Part shown: positions 7,946 through 15,292 of the stretch, in pieces | Numbering within the stretch: the first letter of the stretch is position 1 | Layout: each line of letters begins with the position of its first letter | NCBI RefSeq assembly: GCF_002237755.1 | Contig: NZ_MWSJ01000006.1 | Span: 62,001 to 126,000, forward strand | Direction: 5' to 3' | Length of the DNA: 64,000 nucleotides | Source: Lysinibacillus sp. KCTC 33748 | Lineage (GTDB): Bacteria > Bacillota > Bacilli > Bacillales_A > Planococcaceae | Program-made: the position numbers and the translations under genes | The notes under the pieces: model-generated | What the model was told of the DNA's origin: nothing | The model's database searches: none | Seen by the model: the letters and a program-made list of their open reading frames with translations, nothing else

Positions 7946-8197
7946 TTAAGGTTCATTAAATCCATAAAAAGCCATTAGATAAATCCAAATAAATACTACT
8001 AATATAAACGAATTTAGGACGACTAAAATCATACGAGTGGGCCCTTTTATCCCTAAAATAGCGAATATTAATCCTGAAATTCCTGAAATAAATGGAATTG
8101 TTAAGCTAATTTCCAGAATGTATTGTGGAGCTAATCCAATAAGAAATGTTAAAAACAAGAAAGTTATTGATAAATACGTAAAAATTTTTCTTTGCAA
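7946..8197 (-). CDS. small membrane protein, three helices
   Basis: 83 residues, almost entirely hydrophobic in three segments (YLSITFLFLTFLIGL, ISGISGLIFAILGI, MILVVLNSFILVVFIWIYLM). The TTG start is supported by AAGGGGCGG seven bases upstream. Probably co-transcribed with the gene at 7667. Function unknown. Confidence 0.5.
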   Translation of the reverse strand: MQRKIFTYLSITFLFLTFLIGLAPQYILEISLTIPFISGISGLIFAILGIKGPTRMILVVLNSFILVVFIWIYLMAFYGFNEP

Positions 8198-8270
8198 ATA
8201 GCACCGCCCCTTGTATGTAAAGAATATAAAAGTTGACTACACATTTACATGAATTTAGCTTATACAAAAT

Positions 8271-8301
8271 CAAACCTTAACATAATTAATGTTAAGGTTT
8301 G
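8271..8301. other. perfect 13-bp inverted repeat
   Basis: CAAACCTTAACAT (8271-8283) and ATGTTAAGGTTTG (8289-8301) are exact reverse complements around five A/T bases. Only a short T run follows on the minus strand, so it is either a weak terminator for the genes to its right or an operator for the genes to its left. Confidence 0.5.
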
Positions 8302-8424
8302 ACTCTATTACAACTATACCACATATGTTATTTATTTACAGTTTTTATCGTATCAAATAAACCTTTCTTTACCTGTTTTGCTATCGTAGTCAAATTCGGC
8401 ACTTATATCACTTATTTAAAATTA

Positions 8425-8483
8425 AAATCCACCAAATAAAATTAGGTATTTCTTAACCTAGAATACTTGGTGGGTTTATTTTG
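8425..8483 (+). terminator. nested hairpin, terminator-like
   Basis: AAATCCACCAA pairs with TTGGTGGGTTT, enclosing AGGT...ACCT, and is followed by ATTTTG. No plus-strand gene lies just upstream; on the minus strand it follows the possible gene ending at 8492. Confidence 0.4.
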
Positions 8484-8491
8484 TTAATAGA

Positions 8492-8662
8492 TCATATTTC
8501 ATTAGCATGAATCTGACAATATTCCCTCAATAAATTAGAAGAAATACTGGAATTTTGTATAAGATTTATTAGTAAGTCGCTTTCTTTTAGAGACAGACTG
8601 TCATTCGTTAAACAATTTGTATAAAATGATTGAACTTCTCTTGCTTTACAGTAACAGGCCAT
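8492..8662 (-). CDS. possible small Cys-containing protein downstream of yvrJ
   Basis: The minus strand is open from the end of the YvrJ gene to a TGA at 8492-8494. The first ATG (8662) gives 56 residues beginning MACYCKAREV, but it has no ribosome site. The frame continues upstream through IEIEKL to the YvrJ stop, where AAGGAGGG lies in front of non-standard codons (GTA, ATC, ATA). The coding-like composition (LKESDLLINLIQ, LLREYCQ) suggests a real protein with an unusual start or one joined to yvrJ by a shift. Confidence 0.35.
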   Translation of the reverse strand: MACYCKAREVQSFYTNCLTNDSLSLKESDLLINLIQNSSISSNLLREYCQIHANEI

Positions 8663-8685
8663 TAATTTTTCAATTTCTATGTGGA

Positions 8686-8859
8686 TTACCCTCCTTTTTT
8701 GTAATTAAGAGATTTAATAACTTCAGATAACTCCATGATGACCGCTTCTAATTTATCTATTTTCCTTTCAAAGCGAATGAATAGATAGACTGTAATAGCA
8801 ATAGGGAATCCAAAATTTCCTATTAGGCTAATCCAAATTGGAACATTTTCTGGTGTCAT
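8686..8859 (-). CDS. YvrJ-family small membrane protein
   Basis: 57 residues from ATG 8859 (an in-frame GTG at 8871 touches its own ribosome site). One membrane helix, SLIGNFGFPIAITVYLFIRFE, runs into a charged coiled coil KIDKLEAVIMELSEVI. That is the YvrJ layout, and UviB/BhlA holin-like proteins look similar. In B. subtilis yvrJ is transcribed by the SigO-RsoA sigma factor, and a SigO/RsoA-like pair is encoded 0.6 kb away here. The function of YvrJ is unknown. Confidence 0.6.
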   Translation of the reverse strand: MTPENVPIWISLIGNFGFPIAITVYLFIRFERKIDKLEAVIMELSEVIKSLNYKKGG

Positions 8860-8900
8860 AATGTAAATCACCCTCCCTCTTACTCCAAATTAGTAATATA

Positions 8901-8971
8901 AGGTGATACTCGGATTCGAACCGAGAATCCAGGTTTTGCAGACCCTTGCCCTACCGCTTGGCTATATCAGC
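8901..8971 (-). tRNA. tRNA-Cys (GCA), with imperfect stems
   Basis: The minus strand folds as a cloverleaf: acceptor GCTGATA/TATCACC with a C-C mismatch at 2-71; D stem GCC/GGC; anticodon stem AGGGT/ACCTG with a G-U and an A-G pair; anticodon loop CTGCAAA giving GCA; perfect T stem CTCGG/CCGAG with TTCGAAT. The discriminator base is T, as required for Cys. CCA is not encoded. It stands alone rather than in an rRNA-linked cluster, and its stems are weaker than a housekeeping tRNA-Cys, suggesting an accessory or decaying copy. Confidence 0.75.
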
Positions 8972-9103
8972 AAAATTGTAACTGTATTATGTAAAGAGGA
9001 TCTTTCTATATTAAAAACAACCTTTCAGTAAAAACATATTATTTTGTCTTGGTTTCATTTCTTATGTTTTTGTCCTCTTTATAGTAAAAAGGAGGTCTCT
9101 AAG

Positions 9104-9349
9104 ATGAAGTATGATATAACGGTATATTCAAGCGATGGATGTCAATATTGTGTTAGGTTGAAGGAATGGTTAGAGGGAAATAATATTACTTATATTAATA
9201 AAGATATTAATGAAGAGCACGTATTAAAGGAGTTTAAGCAATTTAATAGTAGCGCTATCCCATTTACTTTATTAGTAGCTGATCATAAAGAAGAGAGAAT
9301 TATTGGTTATCAGCCAGAAAAAATAAAAGCTATATTAGTAGTTGAATGA
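9104..9349 (+). CDS. glutaredoxin-like protein, CxxC type
   Basis: 81 residues with a thioredoxin fold of glutaredoxin size: YDITVYSSDGCQYCVRLKEWL carries the redox CQYC, and SAIPFTLLV carries the cis-proline. It would reduce disulfides or mixed disulfides in the cytosol. ATG 9104 follows AAAGGAGG at eight bases; a longer in-frame start at 9044 has none. Confidence 0.8.
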   Translation: MKYDITVYSSDGCQYCVRLKEWLEGNNITYINKDINEEHVLKEFKQFNSSAIPFTLLVADHKEERIIGYQPEKIKAILVVE

Positions 9350-9357
9350 GTTGGATT

Positions 9358-9392
9358 AAATCACCTTTTTTTGTATAAAAGGTGATTTTTTT
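9358..9392 (+). terminator. intrinsic terminator
   Basis: AAATCACCTTTT and AAAAGGTGATTT pair around TTTGTAT, followed by a T run. Confidence 0.8.
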
Positions 9393-9402
9393 ACTCCTTT
9401 CA

Positions 9403-9416
9403 AGAACATTTGTTCT
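9403..9416 (+). promoter_or_regulatory. LexA-type SOS box upstream of the split sigma factor
   Basis: AGAACATTTGTTCT contains the Gram-positive SOS core GAAC-N4-GTTC. It ends 11 bases before a perfect -10 TATAAT (9427-9432) that has no good -35, so a bound repressor would cover the promoter. The coding start is at 9490. Confidence 0.6.
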
Positions 9417-9489
9417 CGTTTTGGTTTATAATATAGATACGACATTCACTTTAAATAGAAAGAAGGCGGATATATTGGAGGGATAATAA

Positions 9490-10074
9490 ATGGAGAATCA
9501 AAAAGTAGAGGAATTCTTCTATAGAAATAATGAGCAGGTTAACAATCCAATCATAAAAAGCTTTTTGTCGGATTCCAATAATCTTTATTTGGTGCAACAG
9601 GCGATTTTATATCCAACCGAACATAATAAGAAACTTGTCGATGAATCTTTCCAATTGCACTATATAAATGTTAGGAAAATCAAATATGTCAGTAATTTAA
9701 TTTATTTCTTTAGCTTAGATTTTGATAAAAAAAGGAGAAGGCTGCAAAATCGTGCTTTATTAATATTAGATAAGGGCTTATCAGAAGAAGGTGGCACGAC
9801 CGCGAAAGAGCTAATGGAAGATGCAAGCGTTGGAACGGGACTGGATTATTTAGTTGGTGGAGGATTATTGGACAATATTGAAGATGAACTGCTTTTAAAG
9901 TCTTTGCAAAAACTAACGGTTAAACAGCTTCAAATATTAGAGATGATTTATGTAAAAGAGCTTTCTATAAAAGATATAGCTCACACATTACAAACTACAC
10001 CACAGAATATATCAAACCTTCATCGGAAGGCTTTAAATAAACTCAAAACTACACTCAGGGAAAAGGAGGAATAG
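9490..10074 (+). CDS. sigma factor subunit, SigO-like (region 4 half)
   Basis: 194 residues. The C-terminal 60 carry a clear sigma region 4 helix-turn-helix: LKSLQKLTVKQLQILEMIYVKELSIKDIAHTLQTTPQNISNLHRKALNKLKTT. There is no recognisable region 2; that half is supplied by the next gene, three bases downstream. This is the SigO (YvrI)/RsoA (YvrHa) arrangement known in B. subtilis, where both proteins are needed to transcribe oxdC-yvrL and yvrJ. The middle (TTAKELMEDASVG) is not assigned. Start ATG has GGAGGGATAATAA upstream. A LexA-type box overlaps the promoter region, which is not part of the B. subtilis description as far as I know. Confidence 0.65.
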   Translation: MENQKVEEFFYRNNEQVNNPIIKSFLSDSNNLYLVQQAILYPTEHNKKLVDESFQLHYINVRKIKYVSNLIYFFSLDFDKKRRRLQNRALLILDKGLSEEGGTTAKELMEDASVGTGLDYLVGGGLLDNIEDELLLKSLQKLTVKQLQILEMIYVKELSIKDIAHTLQTTPQNISNLHRKALNKLKTTLREKEE

Positions 10075-10077
10075 TTT

Positions 10078-10278
10078 ATGGCGATTTTAGAAAATCGATA
10101 CAATGAAGAGACGCTAACGATTATAGAGAATTTCATACCGAAAATAAAACAATGTTTGCACAATACCGACTTTCAGGAAAGAGAAGACTTGGAACAAGAA
10201 ATTAAATTGAAAATTATAGAAAAGCTTGCAACAGTAGATTTTCAGGATGCCCCTAGTTTTTGGGATATTCTCTCGTGA
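10078..10278 (+). CDS. RsoA-like sigma co-factor (region 2 half), possibly C-terminally shortened
   Basis: 66 residues of the HTH_16/region-2-like type: LTIIENFIPKIKQCLHNTDFQEREDLEQEIKLKIIEKL, matching the core-binding E-D-L-x-Q-E motif of sigma region 2. It follows the sigma gene by three bases with a GGAGGAATAG site, so the two form one operon. B. subtilis RsoA is somewhat longer (about 79). After the TGA another frame stays open for some 27 codons (FSRELYTRLSRVATRQP), so a late frameshift may have trimmed the end. Confidence 0.6.
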   Translation: MAILENRYNEETLTIIENFIPKIKQCLHNTDFQEREDLEQEIKLKIIEKLATVDFQDAPSFWDILS

Positions 10279-10337
10279 ACTTTATACTCGGTTATCTCGA
10301 GTGGCCACCCGGCAACCTAAATTCCAACACCTTAAAA

Positions 10338-10382
10338 TAAAACGATGTACATAGTAAAGATATTATGTACATCGTTTTATTA
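10338..10382. terminator. bidirectional terminator
   Basis: AAAACGATGTACATA (10339-10353) and TATGTACATCGTTTT (10364-10378) are perfect complements, shared by rsoA and the convergent dehydrogenase. Confidence 0.8.
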
Positions 10383-10387
10383 ATGGA

Positions 10388-11287
10388 TTAGCCTTTTAGG
10401 AAATCAGGCTTTTCGAAGCTTGGGTTTGGATATTTATAGAAGCCTTCGCCTGATGCTCGACCTAGTTTGCCTTTTTCGATATACTTTGTTCTTAAAAGGT
10501 TAGCTAATTTATTCAAGCTTTCATCATTAGTAGCAGCGGCTTTCGCTTCTACAATGTTGAGGGAAGTATTAATACCGATAATGTCAAGGATTGCGAATGG
10601 ACCTAGTGGTGCTCCTGTTGCGATCATCCATGTTTTGTCGATTGTTTCTGGGTCTGCTATTTCTTTTACTAGTAGTGATTCAGCAGCATCTAAAAAGGGA
10701 ACTAGTAATGAATTCAAAATATAGCCTGGTTGTTCTTTATATAACTGTAGTGGAACCATGCCGATTGCAAGTGCAAATTTTACGACTTCATCGAATACGT
10801 TCATATCAGTGCCAGGGTGTTTCATAATCTCGGCTGTGTTGTTTTTCCAAATCGTATTTGCAAAGTGAAGCGCCAAAAATTTCTCTGGGCGACCAGTTGC
10901 TTCTGCAAATTGGCTTGGTAATAAAGTTGAAGAGTTTGTTGCGAAAATTGTTTTAGCAGGGGCAACTTTACCAAGATTTGTGTAAAATTCTGTTTTAATT
11001 GTAACAACTTCTGGGATCGCCTCAATGACAAGATCAGCATTTGCAACGGCTTCCGATAAATCACTTTTAAATGATAAGCGTGCATAAGCAGCATTTACTT
11101 CTTCTTGAGTGGCACCTAGATCTTTTTGGTATAACGGTTTTAATTTTGTAATACGATCTTGTGCATTTTTTAATGCTTCATCATTAATATCGTATACTGT
11201 TACATTAAATCCTTTAAAAGCTGATTGATAAGCAATTTGACTACCTAGAACACCGCTACCTGCAACGGTAATATTTTGATAATCCAT
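10388..11287 (-). CDS. 3-hydroxyacyl-CoA (3-hydroxybutyryl-CoA) dehydrogenase
   Basis: 299 residues, the normal length for the single-function enzyme. The Rossmann start is VAGSGVLGSQIAYQSAFKGFNVTVYD, IEAIPE lies mid-domain, and the family signature ALHFANTIWKNN corresponds to the H-F-F-N-P segment with the catalytic His at LHF. The C-terminal domain carries GPFAILDIIG and GRASGEGFYKYP. It oxidises 3-hydroxyacyl-CoA with NAD in beta-oxidation or butanoate metabolism. AAAGGAGGAATTTAGG precedes the ATG. It is monocistronic, and I see no FadR box in front of it. Confidence 0.85.
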   Translation of the reverse strand: MDYQNITVAGSGVLGSQIAYQSAFKGFNVTVYDINDEALKNAQDRITKLKPLYQKDLGATQEEVNAAYARLSFKSDLSEAVANADLVIEAIPEVVTIKTEFYTNLGKVAPAKTIFATNSSTLLPSQFAEATGRPEKFLALHFANTIWKNNTAEIMKHPGTDMNVFDEVVKFALAIGMVPLQLYKEQPGYILNSLLVPFLDAAESLLVKEIADPETIDKTWMIATGAPLGPFAILDIIGINTSLNIVEAKAAATNDESLNKLANLLRTKYIEKGKLGRASGEGFYKYPNPSFEKPDFLKG

Positions 11288-11443
11288 CCTAAATTCCTCC
11301 TTTGTTATTTTTTTCCTTATTACAATCCCATACTACTCCTTTCAATTTTGAAAAATCAAATGATAGCCAATGATAAAAAAAATTCTAAGCTGCATTAATT
11401 TTTCCGGGAGCATAACAATAAAAAAAACGCCATAGAGTGACGT

Positions 11444-12097
11444 TTAATTTTCAATAGCTACTAAAGCATTATCCATTTGGCGTTCATTATATTTTATTGC
11501 ATTACTATTAGTCGATTCGAGTCCCTTAAAAGTATAATTAGAATTTTGATAAAACCCAAAGACAAAATCGTTGATAGGTGTTTCTTCCTCTCCATAATAT
11601 CTATTCACTACAGTTGACTTAAAAATATTTCCTAGCATATATTCATCATTTTGTACGTCTGCCAAATATTTTTTGTTTTTATATTCGGCAATAATGTAAT
11701 CCTCGAATTCTTTGATTTCAGCCTTTGTAGCTGGATACTTTTTAGCGTAGGCTACAATTGTATCGAACTTTTCAGTAGGAGGACTATTAAGAGACGCAAT
11801 TTCCTTTACGTTATCCTGCCAAGTTACATCTTCTGTTTCTACTTTAGCTACAGGCTCTTTTTCAGACGTATTAGCTACATTTGCTTTATTTACTTCATAT
11901 TCAGGGGAAATATCCCAATAGGCTAACATACATAAAATCATAAAGATTATGGGAATCGCAGTAAATTTCAGCATTTTCAGAGCTTTAATTCTGTCCAATT
12001 TGATGAAATGGAAAACGGCAAGAAGAAGAAATACAACTATCATAATGATACTAATAAGAGTAATAAGGACTAATATATTTACAAGGGTATTTACCAA
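11444..12097 (-). CDS. membrane protein with outside domain, unknown
   Basis: 217 residues: two N-terminal helices (ILVLITLISIIMIVVFLLLAVF and MLKFTAIPIIFMILCMLAYW), then an outside domain of about 140 residues beginning with an acidic linker (SEKEPVAKVETEDVTW). No motif recognised. The TTG start has AAAGGAG ten bases upstream. Confidence 0.6.
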   Translation of the reverse strand: MVNTLVNILVLITLISIIMIVVFLLLAVFHFIKLDRIKALKMLKFTAIPIIFMILCMLAYWDISPEYEVNKANVANTSEKEPVAKVETEDVTWQDNVKEIASLNSPPTEKFDTIVAYAKKYPATKAEIKEFEDYIIAEYKNKKYLADVQNDEYMLGNIFKSTVVNRYYGEEETPINDFVFGFYQNSNYTFKGLESTNSNAIKYNERQMDNALVAIEN

Positions 12098-12200
12098 TTA
12101 TAAAAAACTCCTTTCTTTAGATCGAACTCTTCTGTTTATCAAATATTTTAATATATAGAATAAAATAGAACTACAATCTAGCTGAAATTTTATGCTATAA

Positions 12201-12222
12201 AAAAGAACAGCTCTCGAGCTGC
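12201..12222 (-). terminator. terminator downstream of the repressor remnant
   Basis: On the minus strand GCAGCTCGAGAGCTGT is followed by TCTTTTTT, 30 bases after the remnant's stop. Confidence 0.6.
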
Positions 12223-12252
12223 CCTTGCACTAAACAAAATTCCACTTGCTAC

Positions 12253-12485
12253 TTATAGTGTAACTTTAAAACTGATCGCTTTTCCAATAATCTTTGCAGG
12301 ATTATTTTTGTCTACTATATAAGGTTCATGTTTAGGGTTATCTGGCATAAGTAAAATGGTATTACCTTGTTTTTTAACACGCTTAAGAGTTGCTTCTGTA
12401 TCTCCGTTTACAAGTACAGCTGCTATCTCACCGTATTCAACTTCACTTTGCTCTCTAATCAAAACCTTAGAGCCATTTGGTATAC
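12253..12485 (-). pseudogene. C-terminal half of a phage-type S24 (LexA-like) repressor
   Basis: About 75 residues starting IPNGSKVLIREQSEVEYGEIAAVLV and continuing through TEATLKRV, with the catalytic lysine of S24 peptidases, to the normal C-terminus (IIGKAISFKVTL). The N-terminal HTH and the serine segment (G-D-S-M) are missing. Homology stops at about 12,485, where the opposite strand becomes an endolysin. In-frame codons extend about nine residues past the junction (MSFLRAICF), but those are antisense lysin sequence. No plausible ribosome site drives it. Confidence 0.7.
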
Positions 12486-13032
12486 CGAAACATATCGCTC
12501 TCAAGAAAGACAAAATTATTTATATTCCCAAGGACGTACTCGGCCAGGGCATGTCGTTACTTGGACGCTTAAAAGCAACCATAGCAGTCGTTTAGCTTGG
12601 GATATTGCCGTTGGTCCTCCAAAAACACTTTATGATGTAGCTACACTTAATAAAGTAGGTACTATCGCTCGCAAGCTTGGCATTACATGGGGCAGGGATT
12701 GGATCGGTAGCATTGACCGACCACATTTCGAAGTTAGATCAACTTGGAAAATGGCTACAGGTTATAAGTTAGAAGGTCAAGTAATCGTTCCTAGCAGTAG
12801 CAAAACAACAGTGCAATTACTTGTAGAAGACAAGAAGGAGGACAACAAAGTGACACAAGTATGGAATCCTGCATCACCAACAATGCGCACAGAAACAGAA
12901 AATTATATAGCGCAAGCAATTAAAGAAGGTATTATTCAAGATTCGCATTTAAAAGATTTAAAAAATGGTGTAATGACAACTGATCGGTTATTAGGTCTGT
13001 ATATTACAATTCAGCAACGTCGAGCTAATTAG
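12486..13032 (+). pseudogene. endolysin (L-alanyl-D-glutamate peptidase / VanY type) lacking its N-terminus
   Basis: From the junction the plus strand reads TETYRSQERQNYLYSQGRTRPGHVVTW, then SNHSSRLAWDIAVGPP, and ends the catalytic domain at GSIDRPHFEV. The zinc-ligand region around SNHSSRLAWD and the late PHFE histidine are the marks of M15 peptidase endolysins such as Ply500. The first 30-40 residues are gone, replaced by the repressor remnant. A linker follows, then a C-terminal wall-binding domain of about 60 residues. Reading continues upstream only through antisense repressor sequence. Confidence 0.75.
12850..13032 (+). CDS. possible separately translated endolysin wall-binding domain
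   Basis: Inside the endolysin frame, GTG 12850 is preceded by AAGAAGGAGG at eight bases, a near-perfect ribosome site in a linker that encodes EDKKEDNKV. It would give a 60-residue protein (TQVWNPASPTMRTETENYI ... LLGLYITIQQRRAN), a domain seen at the end of many Bacillales lysins. Internal starts producing a free binding subunit are documented for several clostridial and bacillar endolysins. Whether anything is still transcribed here is unclear. Confidence 0.4.
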   Translation: MTQVWNPASPTMRTETENYIAQAIKEGIIQDSHLKDLKNGVMTTDRLLGLYITIQQRRAN

Positions 13033-13040
13033 TTTTAAAG

Positions 13041-13070
13041 ACACCGCCAAAATAATGGCGGTGTTCATTA
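13041..13070 (+). terminator. terminator of the endolysin
   Basis: ACACCGCCA and TGGCGGTGT form a 9-bp GC stem directly after the stop; the T tract is poor. Confidence 0.55.
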
Positions 13071-13528
13071 GCTTGGCGTAGGTTTATTTTTTGGCAAAGA
13101 GATTTTATATCAAATGATTCTCCATTATTTAGCCCCACAATCTACATAGTTTTACCCTCTGCTATTTCTTTAGAGTCTTTTTGACTGGGAATATATTCAT
13201 ATTTACTATTCTTTATACCTAATAAAGATTGAACAAGTTTACTATTTTTTCTACATAATTTAATAAGAGGGATAAAGCATATTTATAATAGGGTGTTAAT
13301 TCAAAATAAGAAATAATGATACAATACGTTGGATTTACTGAAAAAACTTCATAATGCATAGTAGAAATATGCAATATGTTCTCTGGGTTTACATGGGGAT
13401 TTAGTAATTTTTTACGTTATGAAAAATAGGACTTTCTTATAATTTTGAATAACTTACATAATTTTATAGATTTACTAACAGTTGTTTTAGTACACTAAAT
13501 TTATGAATTGAAAGGGGCAAGATTAATA
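13071..13528. other. intergenic region with a possible decayed reading frame
   Basis: No supported gene. On the minus strand 46 codons ending at 13142-13144 are open (KLCRKNSKLVQSLLGIKNSK...EIAEGKTM) without a start or ribosome site, perhaps prophage debris. The right half is very A+T-rich and should hold the promoter of the SLH gene. Confidence 0.3.
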
Positions 13529-14551
13529 ATGAAAAAGACACTTATAGCTGGTGCACTTAGTATTGCATGTTTTACAGGAGGTTTTGGATTACAAGCAAAT
13601 GCACAAGAACAAGTACGAGAAAATTTAAATGTTGCTAGCATTATCCATCCAAAACAAGAAGTTGCTGTAGTTATTCCATGGCAATCATTGACTTACCAGG
13701 ACCTTTATAAACAACTGTTAATTTCCGAATTAGCTATTGATCATCGTGGTATTGTAACAACAAAAAATAGTATTACAGCAAAGTGGGCAATAGATCCTAC
13801 AATGACTCCACAGGAACAAAAAGAATTTAAAGAGTTGTACGGTAACGCTATGCAAGTAAAATTTACTCCATCTGGGAATTCATTTAAAGGAGAAGTTTTG
13901 ATTAAAGGAAAATGGATACCTTTAGATAAGGAAGAATTAAATGATTTTATTAAAGAGATATTCCGAGATGAAACTATTGATTTAAAACCAGGCGGTTACT
14001 TCACAGATTCTATAGGTCACTGGGCTGAGAGCTATATCCAAGTACTTTATCAATTTGACATTATTAATGGTACATCTGCTACAACATTTAATCCAAACGG
14101 AAAAGTAACACGCGGACAATTAGCTTCTATGATTTTCCGTGCTTCTGGATTAGATGTGAAGGAAGATTATGAAGGTCCTGCTTCATATAAGGATTTGGGG
14201 AATTTTGCAGGTGCAAAAGAAGTAGCGGTTTTAGAGGCATATGGCTTACTTGATATTTTTGATGGTGCTAATTTTGAGCCAAATAAACCTGCTACACGTG
14301 AGGAAATGGCATTTGTAACAGCAAGATATATAGAAGGAACGGACTATGATGTAAGTAAGGTTAGTAAAAATAACCCATTTACAGACAAAAGTAAAATGCG
14401 TCAAGAAACTGTTGAATCTATCGGATTATTAAAGCAATTAGGTATAATTGATGGAGTGAACGGTCAATTTAATCCAAAAGGTAATCTTACACGTGCCGAG
14501 TTCTCTAAAATTTTTACACTAACATTAGCGTTATTTGATGATGCTGAGTAA
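13529..14551 (+). CDS. S-layer-homology (SLH) domain surface protein
   Basis: 340 residues. A signal peptide (MKKTLIAGALSIACFTGG ... QANA, cut before QEQ) is followed by a unique domain of about 130 residues and then three SLH repeats at the C-terminus: YFTDSIGHWAESYI ... TRGQLASMIFRA; YKDLGNFAGAKEV ... TREEMAFVTARYI; FTDKSKMRQETVESI ... TRAEFSKIFTLTL. SLH domains bind pyruvylated secondary cell wall polymer, so the protein is displayed on the wall. The middle repeat keeps the T-R-E-E motif well. The unique domain is not recognised. ATG 13529 begins the signal peptide; an upstream in-frame TTG does not. Confidence 0.85.
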   Translation: MKKTLIAGALSIACFTGGFGLQANAQEQVRENLNVASIIHPKQEVAVVIPWQSLTYQDLYKQLLISELAIDHRGIVTTKNSITAKWAIDPTMTPQEQKEFKELYGNAMQVKFTPSGNSFKGEVLIKGKWIPLDKEELNDFIKEIFRDETIDLKPGGYFTDSIGHWAESYIQVLYQFDIINGTSATTFNPNGKVTRGQLASMIFRASGLDVKEDYEGPASYKDLGNFAGAKEVAVLEAYGLLDIFDGANFEPNKPATREEMAFVTARYIEGTDYDVSKVSKNNPFTDKSKMRQETVESIGLLKQLGIIDGVNGQFNPKGNLTRAEFSKIFTLTLALFDDAE

Positions 14552-14558
14552 TTAATAT

Positions 14559-14593
14559 AAAGCAATCCACATATTTGGTGGATTGCTTTTTTA
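14559..14593. terminator. bidirectional terminator
   Basis: AAAGCAATCCAC and GTGGATTGCTTT pair perfectly; a T run follows and overlaps the end of the convergent ZIP gene. Confidence 0.8.
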
Positions 14594-15292
14594 TTCGACT
14601 AGCATATGAAATACGTGACTTAATAAATAACCTAATAAAATATATGCTATAAAGGATGTTCGTGATACTGATCGAATATGATGCAAAATAAATTCTGAAA
14701 TACTGGCGGTTGCGATTAACCCAATCGATACACCCATTAGTACGCCTTGTGCATTATCGGATAACTGCCAATATTGACCGATCTGTATAAAAATACTGAA
14801 GAAAATCGAAAATGCTACAAAATAAATAAAAAGTCTCCATAGCTTTTCTCCCTGTGATAGTAATGCTGTTGAAAGTGCAAAGCCTTCTGGTAGATGATGT
14901 AGAATAATGGAAGCTGTTATTGCAATACTTAATGCGGATTTCCCTAGTAACTGTCCGACAGTAAGGCTCATCGGAATCGTATGGATAATGATAGCGATGG
15001 CAAGTAGTGATACAGAGGGATTTTGTGTATGTGAAGTGTGAAATACACTATTCAGTATTTCAAATATTAAATAGCCCATCAAAATTCCGAGTATAAGGCC
15101 TAGTGAATTATATAATTGAAAAGAAGAAGGAATGACGTCTACTACAAGTAAGCCCACTAAAAATCCGCCACATAATAATGATAATCCATGCGTTGTATGT
15201 TGAAATAGCCTTGAGAATACCCAAGCTAGGGCTCCTCCAATGCTAGCACTAAAAAATAGAAAACCACCAAGTATCATTGCACTCAACTGCAA
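14591..15292 (-). CDS. ZIP-family metal transporter
   Basis: 233 residues with about seven or eight helices. The binuclear metal-site motifs are present: AIIIHTIPMSLTVGQ (helix IV, H-x-x-P) and IILHHLPEGFALSTAL (helix V, H-H-x-P-E-G). ZIP proteins move zinc or other divalent metals into the cytosol. The TTG start is supported by GGTGGAGGAATT; ATG five codons later is the alternative. It stands alone, and no metal-regulator site was noticed. Confidence 0.85.
   Translation of the reverse strand: MQLSAMILGGFLFFSASIGGALAWVFSRLFQHTTHGLSLLCGGFLVGLLVVDVIPSSFQLYNSLGLILGILMGYLIFEILNSVFHTSHTQNPSVSLLAIAIIIHTIPMSLTVGQLLGKSALSIAITASIILHHLPEGFALSTALLSQGEKLWRLFIYFVAFSIFFSIFIQIGQYWQLSDNAQGVLMGVSIGLIATASISEFILHHIRSVSRTSFIAYILLGYLLSHVFHMLVE

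Noticed and set aside
10290-10330. additional riboswitch suggested by GTGGCCACCCGGCAACC after rsoA
   Set aside because: It resembles a piece of an S box, but the other helices are absent and no methionine gene follows.
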